This document shows positions 33,414 through 44,125 of a stretch of DNA of 64,000 nt, piece by piece. This DNA is from Parastagonospora avenae f. sp. tritici 18332-5. Lineage: Eukaryota; Ascomycota; Dothideomycetes; Pleosporales; Phaeosphaeriaceae. Position 1 is the first letter of the stretch. The number at the start of each line of letters is the position of its first letter. The position numbers were made by a program, and so were the translations under genes. The stretch covers positions 170,781-234,780 of the forward strand of contig JAFJTR010000054.1 in the NCBI GenBank assembly GCA_022559985.1. The letters are read 5' to 3'. Under the pieces are notes generated by a model that did no database searches, was not told the origin of the DNA, and saw only the letters and a list, made by a program, of their open reading frames with translations.

Positions 33414-34787
33414 CGTGCCCACGAAGGGTGGCAGGACGCGTTGTTGAGCTTCATCAGAATTGGATGATGATGTAAAGGAAAAAGCGAGCTCGGGAGAAAC
33501 ACGAACAATTTCCACAAGGGGTCCGTGCTGGCGTTGCGGATGACTAACCCGCGACGTGCGCGATCCAGCGACCGCGCTCGATCCTGGAGACTACGGCTTG
33601 CTGCCCATCGCATATGTGCACCCGATGAAATGGTCAGATACACGTCAATCTAGGAACCTCAAGCCCAGATTCTCTATATACAGGACCTTGACAGTCCACA
33701 TGCAGCACGGGCCGGACAAGGGCACTTCTGGGCTGTGTCGTGTCCCCTACATACTACGAGTTCCCGCAAGAGAAAGCGACAGGCCATCACAAAAGCTCTG
33801 TACGTTATGATGCGCAGACGATATATAGCACAGCCATATCATGGGCGTTTTGGTGAAGTTCACCTGCTTGATAGGTGCACCATCCACTGAGGGGAAGAAA
33901 CCACATCGTAGGCCATGGCGATATCCTCGATTTTTTCGTCCTGTTCTGGTCTCTGTCTCTTCGCCACTTGGAACTGATCAAAAGACTTCTGATTTGTGAA
34001 CCAGAGGATACCCGTAACTTCATGCTTCGAAAGACGATCAAACCTGAATGGCTACTGACCATTCTCGTCCCGCTTCTCGATTTCTACTTCGCCAGTTCAA
34101 AATCTTTCAAAAAGGGCATGTCGATGTCTTTACATCAACACGTATCGTTGGATCCTTTCCATCTTGACTTTCTTGTCCCTTCGCTTCACGGCAATCTCTT
34201 CCAACTTTGCGACGATTCATTCTTAGCCGAGGATGTATCATCAGCACATATGGTTTGGACCCAGACTTCAATTAACAGGGACCATATATCATCCCATCAT
34301 TCTGCTGTTGTCGCATAAGTCACTATCAACGGCAGTTTGAGCCTACACATGTGTACAGGTCAAGTTTGGGCTTTGTTCGCATTTTCCTTCCTGAACTGTA
34401 CGGCTCCGGGCTGTCTCCTGTACGTTTCCGCACTCACTAGAAGGCAGTGGCCTCGCAAGCCATTTTATTCGCTCAGTCGCACGCCGCAATTGCTGCGCCA
34501 CCGGACCAGCGAATTTTACTTTGCATGACCCGATACTAAGGGTCAATACTCTGGTGCAATCACTTCAGGGCCCACTGTTCTTACATTGCTGCTTTACTTC
34601 AGCTATTTCGGGCCTCTAAAGATATCTATCGTTGCACGCAGCACAAGCTCCACGATAGTCACAAACAACCTTTCTCGCCCCACTTCTTGCTCCTACCTAA
34701 CTACAGATTCCCGATAGTTTCTCACGAACGATATTTACCTTACTGAGCAGAGCCTCTTTGTCGGTTACCGCCATACACAGTAAAGCA
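33414..34787. other. 1.4-kb intergenic region
   Basis: A forward frame at 33875-34318 and its reverse counterparts have no recognisable domain or splice support. The right side must hold the promoter of the zinc-cluster gene. Confidence 0.45.
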
Positions 34788-37267
34788 ATGGATAGTATGC
34801 CACCAAGGCTAGAGTGCGAATTTGACTTCAACCTTCCGCATGGCGTTGATGCGGAAAAACTGCATGTCAATGCCCAAGAGCCCTATAATATCCTTGACGG
34901 TGACGTGGCGGCCGACGGTACCGTGCACGCGAATGATGACCAAAATCCACTGTTCGCCGATGGCGTGGACCCCACGCTTCAACCAATGAAATACAATTCG
35001 CTGCCGAAGGGCTTTTCAGACGACGAGGGCGCGGACCGGCATTACGATCGCTCGTGGGAAGCGGAACAGGCTCGGAAACCGTCACCCAAGAGCAAGAAGT
35101 CACCAAGGCGCTCCAACAAGGGCGATGTTGGCGACGAGGAAAGCCCGAGAATCAAAAGGTTGCGTCAATCTCTGTTTGGCGGCCCGGTTGAAGAGGCGCA
35201 AGAGCCAGAGATCGAAAGTAACCTTAACTACCGATACATCGACATGGACATCGGCTTGAACGCCCCCCAACCATCCCCCGACTTCCGCCAACGTATATCC
35301 AGCTTGAACCTCGATCAACAGGAAGAGCATGACACCGAAGAGTTCCAGAATGCGCAAGACAACTGCCAATTCGACCTCGGCTTGGGTCTTGGATCCTTTG
35401 AGGAAGACGGCATGTTGGCAACTGGCTCTAGAGCAGCATCTGAGGACAGTTTCATCATCCCTCCCGATGATCAGGTAAGTTTTGCTCCTTCGCCCGCTTT
35501 CATGAACTCAGCTCACATGTACAGCCCATGTATGAGCTGCGCAAGAACATCGATCGCGCAAAAACCTTCACCTACATCGACACGGACAAGACCGGTAACT
35601 ACGATCCGGCCCAGGAAGCGAGAGTTAAGGCGCTCAAACTACAAAAGGCGAAAGCGATGAAAGCCGCGAAGAAGAAGAGTAAGGGGAAGGGCAAGGCAAA
35701 AGTCCAGCAGGAGCACATCCCCAAATTCATCGTGAGACTCCATTTCAAGGCATTCGGCAACGTGCGAAACTACACCAACGATGAGGATAATTGGCCTGCC
35801 GACTGGTCTGAGGTCGACACCGATTACGAGGATGAAGTCAAAGAGTATAAAGAGTGGTACCGACACCGAACTCCTGATATCGATATACAACTTCCCATCG
35901 AGGATCCTCAAGGCTCTGTGGATGACATGACGGGCCACCCTTCAGCGCGAGGTTGCAAGCAATGCCGAATTGATGGCAAGGAATGTACCATGGTCTATGG
36001 CGGCTTGTTCCCTTGTGACGAATGCGAAGAGGAAGATCTCGCATGCGAACTTATCATCAAGCCTGTACCTAAGGGGCGCTGCAAGCAGTGCGACAACGAC
36101 GATCAAGACACCTGCTCATTCGAAAATAATCTCGAACAATCCATCTGCGACCATTGTACAGATGGGCAATTTGTCTGTGAGGCACTGCCTCCGCTCAACT
36201 ACAAGCCGTCGCGTATCTCCATCGACAAGATTCTCTATGGCCCTCATCGCAAGCATATCCAGTGCACGTTCTGCCGTGCGGAGAAGAAACGGTGCTCACT
36301 CAAGAAGAAGACGGACAAACCGCCATGCAAGAATTGCAAGAATAATGGTATTGGATGTACGTTCTACGACATCCCGAAAGGGATGACAGAGAGACAAGCT
36401 GCTGCAGCCAGGAAGAAAGCGTCGTTACATCCAACAGATGGCGAAGCTCCTGAGGTTTCAATGCCCGGATCTGAATTCTTCAGCCCTGAAGATCTTGAGG
36501 ACTTGATGCGCGACGACGACACGCCCCTCTCTCGCGAGCCTACACCTGAGCTCAACATGGTTGATAACAACGGTAACAAAGGCGTGATCAGAAAGATCAA
36601 AACATCATTCGCTCACCCAGTTGAATTTAACCAGTCTGATGACTGCAACTTTTGCGAAATGCCAATATTCGGATGCGTAGGCGAATTTGAGCGCGAAGTC
36701 TATGTCATCAAGTGGCACAGTGGTCTAGGCTATACTGAAGTAGGTGGCGGCCACCGCGAAGATAAGGACCCGACGAGAATGTGTAAGGACTGCACCATGG
36801 CACGAGCCCAAATCACCTTGTGCGACGGTCACACTCTCGAAGAGCTGCCGAAAGAGACGCGCCCACTAGACTTTGCCGCAATGAGTGACAACATCATGTA
36901 TGCCGAGCCTGGCTCTGCAGAAATGCGGTACCAGCTGTCACGCTGGTGCTCCATGTGCTTCTCGCCCGCCACTGTTGGCTGTTCCGCGACGCAGCTCGCG
37001 TTGAACGGAGAGGAGGATGGCGAGACGCGTGTCGGCTGCGGCTTGAGGCTCTGCGACAAGTGCCATAACTCCTTGCAAGACGCATACAACGGAGACATCG
37101 AAGAGATGGCAGAGACGCTGGATAACATGCCGAAGGCTTCCGCAGAGGATGGGGAATCTGAAATCTTGGAGGGGAAACCGAGAGCAGATGTGGGTTATCT
37201 AATCAACGGGGGCCTGCTCATGCGATGCATCCTGGCTGAAGGATACGATGCCGGTGACGAGGACTGA
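34788..37267 (+). CDS. Protein with three tandem Zn2Cys6-type zinc clusters
   Basis: Exons 34788-35474 and 35525-37267 with a 50-nt intron (GTAAGT...TACAG) encode 809 residues. The N-terminal 230 residues are acidic with basic patches (KSKKSPRRS). A Lys-rich helix at 266-290 resembles a nuclear signal. Three clusters follow: C-x2-C-x6-C-x9-C-x2-C-x6-C (about 373-403), C-x2-C-x7-C-x10-C-x2-C-x6-C (about 415-447) and C-x2-C-x6-C-x10-C-x2-C-x6-C (about 476-507, with basic RAEKKRC). Further CxxC groups occur in the C-terminal 250 residues (CNFC, CKDC, CSMC, CDKC). Single Zn2Cys6 clusters define fungal transcription factors; three in series is unusual. DNA binding is inferred. Confidence 0.85.
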
Positions 37268-38041
37268 ACATCGCGTCTCTGAGATGGCGAATCTAGATAA
37301 ATTGCCCCAGTTGGGTAAGCATGAACAGTCTGGCGCGTCCAGCCACAATGGATTGAAAGCTTGACAGCGTATCGATGGAGCGCTGCACAGGTGCTTGGTA
37401 GGGATCTGTTTTCTTCATGTACAAAGTGATATTGCGTCAGCGGAAGACTCGGTGAAGGACAACATGGATTACTGTCGAAGTGCTTTGAGGGTGTTCTTGA
37501 CATGTCATAACTCTGGTATAGAAACATCACATCTCAGTCATTGCAAAAGTTAGTCGAACGATCTGGTTGCGAGTTTACCTACGTGTTGTGAGCGCGGCGG
37601 CTGCTGAGAAAATTGGACACCGAGATCAACGTGATGAGAATAGTTGACGGGATCATCATAGCATGAATGCGTGAGATGCTAGTAGCTTGGAGGGAAGACT
37701 CATGGTGGTTGTTACTTCCACGTTCAGTGGCGACGGGGCCGGTGGTGCTGCGTCGCACACCTGGCACCTTGCAACGCTGCATTCCTTCAGTCTACACACC
37801 TCAACCGTATCTGCGACCATTTTCCCGCCACGTCAAAAGGCTTTCGCAACCTTTGTGGCGCGAATTGACCTCCGTCCTCGACGCGTCCTTCTCACTAGAA
37901 AACGCGTGAAGCTTCTGGTCCTCGAACAACCTCGGGGATCCCCCATTGACATCACGAACGCGGCGAAACATCCTCGTCACACTCAATGCAGCTGGCAAAT
38001 CAAATTCGCCTCGTTCCAAAGCTTTTATTGGATATCATACA
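37268..38041. other. Intergenic between convergent genes
   Basis: No frame with a recognisable domain; presumably 3' flanks of the zinc-cluster and TauD genes. Confidence 0.5.
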
Positions 38042-39256
38042 TCAATACTCGAAGCCCTGAACAGCACCACCATTCTCCTCTGACGGTGTCTCAAAAGGCG
38101 CCTCAGCCTGTGGGGTGATCCTCGCCAAATGTCTACGCGCACCAGTATCCCAATCCAAGAGCGCAGAATGCGCAGTTACCCGATTGTCCCACACTACGAC
38201 AGTTCCTGGCGCCCACTTGACGCGTGCCTGGAAGTCCTGGCCCTTTGCAATGTGGTCATACAAGAAGTTCAAGAGGAAGTCGCTCTCCTCCTTCTTGTAA
38301 CCAACAATGCGACGGCTGAACTGAGGGTTGACGAACAGTGCCTTCTCGCCCGTCGCTGGATGCGTGCGAACCAATGGATGAATGGAAGTCACTGGGTCGC
38401 GACGAACGATACCGCCGCGGTTCTTGCTGTTATCGGCTTGCTCGACGGCGGAGTGAACGACTTTCAGGCCATGAAGACGCTTCCTGAACTCTGGAGATAG
38501 CCTATTATAAGCCGCTGCTTGATTTGCGAAGAGTGTGTCACCACCGGCTGCGGGTCCGTCCAGCAAGTACAAGAAAGTGGTGCCAGGTGGCTGCTTCTCG
38601 TAAGTGACATCGGAATGCCATGTGATTGAGTTCGTTCGCTCCTCAAAGAAGTCGCGCGCGGATGTGTCATCAGTTCCACGATGGACAAGGTGGACTTGAG
38701 GATACCCTTCTGGAGCTCCGGATGTAGGATGGATGTGGTGTCGTCCGAAGTAGCCGCCGTAGTTGAGGGCGTCCTGGATCGGAAGGTCTGCGAAGTCCTG
38801 GTCTCGGAAAGCTACGACCTTCTTTTGCGCGACGAACAATGCAAGCTCATCTTTGCCGACATCGGTCAACTTGCTCAACTGGACGCCGTGGACCTCAGCG
38901 CCAATGTTTGCAGTCAAGTCGCCGACCTTTGCATTTTTCAGGAGGTTTGGGAATGAAGGGTCTGCATCTTTACCATGCTCAGTGTGCTGGAAAGGCTCGA
39001 GCGGGGCGTATCTACATGGTACGTCAGATTTGTGGGCCATGCTTGGACGCCATGCCACTCACTTTTCTTCCTCGTTATCCCACACGGGTAGGTAATTGGG
39101 ATATCTCGTTGGTGCATGTTTATCCGTTCCTCTCAGCTCAAGGTCTTTGCTAAACACTTTCGGCCCTCCAAACCCCGCTTCTTTGTATTGTCCAACACCC
39201 GATTTGTAACCAACCGTCTGCTGTTCCACGACTTGTTTGACAAGAGCTGGAGCCAT
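38042..39256 (-). CDS. TauD/TfdA-family Fe(II)/2-oxoglutarate dioxygenase
   Basis: Exons 39256-39063 and 39011-38042, joined over a 51-nt intron (GTGAGT...TGTAG), encode 387 residues. The iron-binding HxD pair is in ITWHSDVTYE (His197, Asp199). The distal histidine and 2-oxoglutarate arginine are in TAHSALLDW (His346) and GARRHLARITP. FRDQDF, HPTSGAPEGYPQVHLVHRG and DTLFANQAAAYNRLSP are typical TauD landmarks. The family oxidises taurine, alkyl sulfonates, alkyl sulfates or related acids, often releasing sulfite or sulfate. It is divergent from a DAL5-type carrier at 40204, which supports an uptake/cleavage pair for a sulfonate-like substrate. Confidence 0.93.
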
Positions 39257-40203
39257 GATGAGAGTATAATCTGGAGAGAAATGTTACCAGGAGTGAAGTC
39301 TCAATCTCAGCATGGCCCAACTGTGCATCCCAGCGCCTCTTATACACCACCAGCATCATCCGCTGATCGGCTCCTTGCTTCCACTGAAGATCGATAACGG
39401 GAATACACGACACTTGGCCCCGCTTCCCATGAGCAGTGGCGAGGAAGTGGGCCATGCGCGTTATCATCGCGTGCTTGCCGGTCGAAGTGCTTCGCTGGGT
39501 TCTTTTACCGCAGTATTCCCGGGGAATCAGAACGAAGCTAGATGGCGACAAACATGCATGAGATTGCTCAATCCGTGCTTGTCTCGGCTAGCGCGATGTT
39601 TACGACAAGGCTGCCAGGCGATGGCGAGATCCAGCGTAACGTGGGAACACGCCAAATATTTCCCATCGACCATGTAGCGGCACTAAATATGGGGTAATGA
39701 CGGTGTTGATGCCGGCACGTGAAGAACATGATGGAGGAGTGAAGATCTCCGTTCGTGGGGTATGTCGTGAGTATACCACCCAATCACGCCATGAGCAACA
39801 CAGCGAATCAGCCCCAGCCACTCGAGACTCGATGTGGACTAACCAGCGCGACATACAAGGCATCCTTTGCGTGCTTCTATATTCCCCCGCGACATGGCTT
39901 GTTGTGGCACCTCGGCGTGTCTTATCGTACATACGACTCGTGGCTAAAGCTGTCATAACGGAGACGTTGAGGTTTGTTGAAGGGAGCAGCAGGCATTTAC
40001 GACGACCTTCACAAGCCGCGATAGGCCAGTGCTGGTTGAATTCCGAGCGGGCTTACCCTTTGCACGGGCTGGCTTCAGCGAAAGAGTTCTGGCGGTACGT
40101 ACTGCGGCCAAGCATGGTGTAAGCGCTTTATAAAGTCTTGTCACAGCCGGAGTACCGTTAAGCCCAGCAATACCAAGCATCGCTGCCGTGACATTGACAT
40201 ATC
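39257..40203. promoter_or_regulatory. Shared upstream region of the TauD and MFS genes
   Basis: 947 bp separate the two divergent start codons. Frames inside it have no recognisable features, so this is most simply a bidirectional promoter. I did not identify a specific factor site with confidence. Confidence 0.45.
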
Positions 40204-42074
40204 ATGGCACCTGGCCCAAGAACGGATCCTTCGTCATCTGGCGAGGTCCCGGTTACCAGCAAAAACATCAATCTTACCGAAAGCGCCAGTTGCAGCGAGA
40301 TTGGTATTCAATTGTTCAGCAATGGACGTCGAGGTGAAAATGCCTTCTCCACCCATGGCCTGCGTCAGGACAACTACAGACCTGTTGATACTTACGAGGG
40401 AATTCATCGATATGATCCCGACTTCGAGTGGGACCCGGAGGAAGAACGCAAGGTCGTCAGAAAGGTAAGGTATCGGAGAACGTGTCGAGGAAGATACACT
40501 GACGAGGAAAGATCGACAAGCGCATTTGCACATGGGTCTGCTTGATGTTCTTTGCGCTGTGAGTAGAGGTCATTACACGAACGTGCTTTACATGCGCTGA
40601 CTGTACTTGCAGACAATTGGATCGCGCGAACATCTCTCAGGTACTCAGCCACAGTATTGACGCACGAGTTCCCTGCTGACTGATTGCAAAGGCGCTGAGC
40701 GACAACCTGCTGAACGACCTCCACATGAACACCAACGACTACAATTATGGACAGACCATTTTCTACTTGTGCTTCCTGAGCGCGGAATTGCCTTCTCAGC
40801 TCATCAGTAAGAAGCTTGGACCTGACAACTGGATACCCATCCAAATGGTATCCTGGAGCCTCGTAGCTAGCTTCCAAGCTTTCTTAAGTGGTCGCAGTTC
40901 CTTTTTCTCATGTCGCGCACTACTCGGCTTGATCGAAGGCGGTTTCATTCCCGACAACATCCTTTACCTCAGCTACTTCTACACAGGCTGGGAGCTACCT
41001 GGACGCTTGGGCTGGTTTTGGGTGTCCTACCAATCGACCAACATCATCTCCGCCTTCCTTGCAGTGGGTATACTGCGTCTGCGAGGCCACAATGGACTTG
41101 AAGGTTGGCGCTGGCTATTTGCCCTGGAAGGAATGTTGACGGGCATCATCGGAGTCATCAGCTGGTTCTATCTCCCCCCAAGTCCGACTCAAACCGCGTC
41201 CGAGGGCTGGAACATCTTCCGTGGCAAAGATGGGTGGTTCAACGAGAGGGAAGAAAAGATTATGGTGAACCGCATTCTCCGCGACGACCCCAGCAAGGGC
41301 GACATGCACAATCGCCAGGGATTGAGCTTCCGCATGCTCTGGGAATGCCTCCAAGACTACCACATGTGGCCGATATACATCATCGGACTCACTTGGCTCA
41401 TCCCGAATACACCGGCGACTGCATATCTCACACTCCAGATCCGCTCGTTGGGCTTCGATACATTTGAGACGAATCTTCTTACAGTAAGTCAGGGAAATAG
41501 TTCTGGGGCTCTCCAATGCTGACAACAAAAGATACCAGCATATGTCCTCTTCATCCTCCAACTGCTCTTCTGGACATGGCTATCCGAGCGCGTCGACCAA
41601 CGCTTCCTCATTGCCCTGATATCTCAGGTCTGGGCCTTGCCCCTCCTTATCGCCCTCGAATTCCTCTCAAATTCCGCATCCCACTGGTCGCGCTACGTCC
41701 TCTCAACGCTCCTCGTCGGCCACCCCTACTCCCACGCCATCCTCGTCGCAATAACCTCGCGCAACGCCGGCACCGTGCGCACGCGCACCGTCGCATCTGC
41801 ATTGTACAACATGTGCGTGCAGGCGAGCAACATCATCAGCCAAAATATCTACCGAGATGACGATAAGCCATATTATAGAAGGGGTAACAAGGTCCTGATT
41901 GCGATTTGTGCGGTAAATTTTGTGCTGCTTGTGGGAGCGAAATTGTATTATGTGGATGTGAATAGGAAGCGGGAGAGAATCTGGCAGAGTATAAGTAAAG
42001 AGGAGAAGGAATCATATTTGGAGACAACGAAGGATAAAGGAAATAAGAGGTTAGATTTCAGGTTCGCGCATTGA
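40204..42074 (+). CDS. MFS transporter of the DAL5 (anion:cation symporter) family
   Basis: Five exons (40204-40464, 40512-40558, 40613-40640, 40692-41483, 41532-42074) give 556 residues in one consistent frame, including a 28-nt micro-exon. The acidic N-terminus ends WDPEEERKVVRK|IDKRICTWVCLMFFAL|QLDRANISQ|ALSDNLLNDL, a run diagnostic of the DAL5/allantoate-permease family. About twelve membrane segments follow, with GLIEGGFIPDNILYLSYFYT and EGWRWLFALEG. The C-terminal tail is charged. Family members import allantoate, nicotinate, pantothenate, or sulfate and sulfonates. Divergent pairing with a TauD dioxygenase favours a sulfonate; this is inference from context. Confidence 0.9.
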
Positions 42075-42398
42075 GTGGCGCGGGAGGATGGTGATGGGGG
42101 TTGGAAGAATTGCTGACGCTGTGCATTCTGCGCGCATGAGGGTTCACCGAATCGCAATCTACGAAATGTTTGTCAAACAATAATTTCATTTCGTATGGCT
42201 TGTTCATTCTCCACATGAAAATCAGGCTGACTTAGAACCTAAATTGCGGCAGTATCGCAGAGCCGAAGTGGCAAACGATTCCGTGTAAATGTCAAGGGTA
42301 TATCCGAGCGCCAGAACGCCGTCGTGTAGTTCGAGGTCCGGATCCGATGAGAGATGGGCTCAAGCTAGTTCAGCTCAAGCTGGATTGATTGCATCAGC
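42075..42398. other. Short intergenic gap between convergent genes
   Basis: Nothing recognisable. Confidence 0.5.
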
Positions 42399-43118
42399 CT
42401 AATGCATGGTGGTGTCTCCCTCCGCCTCCGCCTGCCCCGCGGTCTTCACATCTCCTTCATGCTTCCCACGCATCTCCACCGAGTCGTCCTGCTTGGTTTC
42501 TTGGGTTGCAGACCAGTGGCTTGCAATGAAATGCTGTTCTACCAACTCCTCCTTGTTTTCAATATTCTCGCCACAGATTCGACACTCCTGGCCAACGCAG
42601 TCGATGAGGAACGCCTCCCAAATGTCTTCCATGCTCTTATGATCTGCTTGTCCCATCATGGCAGCTAGATCGCCCTTGACGCGATCCCAAGTCAGGAGAA
42701 GTGTGTCAAGGAGACCACCTCTGGTGCGCGGCAACTTGACTTCATCGGAGACCATCGTTGCTGGGTTTTCACCATTCTCTGTTTCTGGATTGTCATTGAG
42801 GAAGAGGTCTAGTTGGCGTATCACAGAAGCAACAAACTCCATCTGTTTGCTATCGCCATCAATCTCCGCCTGGAACCACGCTCTCAACATTGGCATCTTC
42901 TCGAGCGTGGCAGTGAAGTTCTCCACTGTAACCTCGGAATAAGTAGCAAGGACGGACGTCGACGTTGCCAACGCCATCATGACCGAGTGTGCAGGAATGC
43001 GCAGACCGTGACCTTCGTTCTGCACGACGACCATCCCGCCTTCGAAGAGGAACGTGAGATTGGGCTTTTCATCGCCGCGTTCGCGCATGATCTCGTAAAT
43101 GGTCTGCAGCCCGCGCAT
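42399..43118 (-). CDS. Hypothetical protein with a C2H2-like zinc-binding motif
   Basis: The first in-frame ATG is at 43118 (MRGLQTIYEIMRERG), giving 239 residues. The frame is open upstream to 43235 (VWVIWPPTVKNM looks protein-like), so an earlier exon is possible. The middle has an IPAHSVMMALATS segment followed by helical, acidic sequence. Near the C-terminus CRICGENIENKEELVEQHFIASH has the spacing C-x2-C-x12-H-x4-H expected of a C2H2 finger. The tail is acidic and low complexity. No family was recognised; it may be nuclear. Confidence 0.55.
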   Translation of the reverse strand: MRGLQTIYEIMRERGDEKPNLTFLFEGGMVVVQNEGHGLRIPAHSVMMALATSTSVLATYSEVTVENFTATLEKMPMLRAWFQAEIDGDSKQMEFVASVIRQLDLFLNDNPETENGENPATMVSDEVKLPRTRGGLLDTLLLTWDRVKGDLAAMMGQADHKSMEDIWEAFLIDCVGQECRICGENIENKEELVEQHFIASHWSATQETKQDDSVEMRGKHEGDVKTAGQAEAEGDTTMH

Positions 43119-43954
43119 GTTCTTCACAGTGGGCGGCCAGATGACCCAGACTGTTGGATGTGGGAGCACAGTGTAAATATGAAGGAGGAAGAAGGTTGTT
43201 GTATTGAGAGAGCTATAGAGAGCGATTATATACACAACCAGATGAGTAAGCAGGTGACTGACAGAGTCACGTGAGGTTCAGTTCACAGTGTACCGTGTGA
43301 ACTAAGGTGCTAGGCTGACATGTAACACAGGCTTAGCTCGAATGACAATGCATGGAATGGACCGTGCAGCTACTTTTAGTAGCACACGTCAACCCTTTTG
43401 TCAGATAAAATGAGATATTGAATAGAATTGATAGTTGTTCATGATTGCGTATCTTCTGTTCTCTAAGAGGTGCGCACAGCGTCTTGTTCGCGTTCGGTGG
43501 GGGCCCCTGCGCCTTTCTTGGCAGGTTGATTGCCTAACCCATTGCTCCGGCGCCTTCTATCTGACACCTTTAGTTGTCTCTGCCGATCCCCTCGTTAACA
43601 CAATCCTAACCTGCAACGCCTCCTCTACCTACTCTCTGCTACGCAAGTTAATTTACTGCAAATCCTGCTAGCGGTGTAGCTTAACAGCGCAAAAAACATA
43701 TCTAAATCTAGAGCTAATCCGCCAACAGGATCTAAATCTAGTCTACCTATGAAATAATAATCTAGTCAACCCCTAAATCTCAGATGTGCACGCCATACGC
43801 GTAGTTCTTAGCACTAACAAAGTATTCCAGTCTTATAACACTGGATTTAGCACCCTGGGATGGCGCACCGGCGGTTCTGCGGTTGCCAACGATCAGAGCC
43901 TTTTGCGGAGCAGTACTGTAGAGTACAATAGTCTGGGGTGTCAGGGTAGGTTAC
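43119..43954. other. Repeat-relic intergenic region
   Basis: No gene supported. Around 43690-43770 the sequence is AT-rich with repeated TCTAAATCTAG-like words, resembling decayed transposon DNA. It marks the left edge of the repeat-rich part of the window. Confidence 0.4.
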
Positions 43955-44113
43955 TGTGACAGTTGGGGTTGATCAGGTTACGAGTGTATATTGTTGCAGA
44001 TTGATGATGTTCTATCTATCATACGAACGCGTTCATGTACAGTTCTGCCGCGCACAGGCCTGCAGGCCTATGCATCAGCAGCTCACGTGATAATGAGGAT
44101 TGTTATGTACGGA
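43955..44113. repeat. Dispersed repeat copy B
   Basis: Near-identical (about 96% by eye over 145 bp) and in the same orientation as copy A at 25360-25518, sharing the AGGCCTGCAGGCCT palindrome. It ends 13 bases from the stop codon of the CVNH-HET gene. Confidence 0.75.
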
Positions 44114-44125
44114 TAATTTACGTAC

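Noticed and set aside
33875..34318. Forward frame of 147 codons
   Set aside because: No recognisable domain, and the opposite strand is also partly open; treated as chance.
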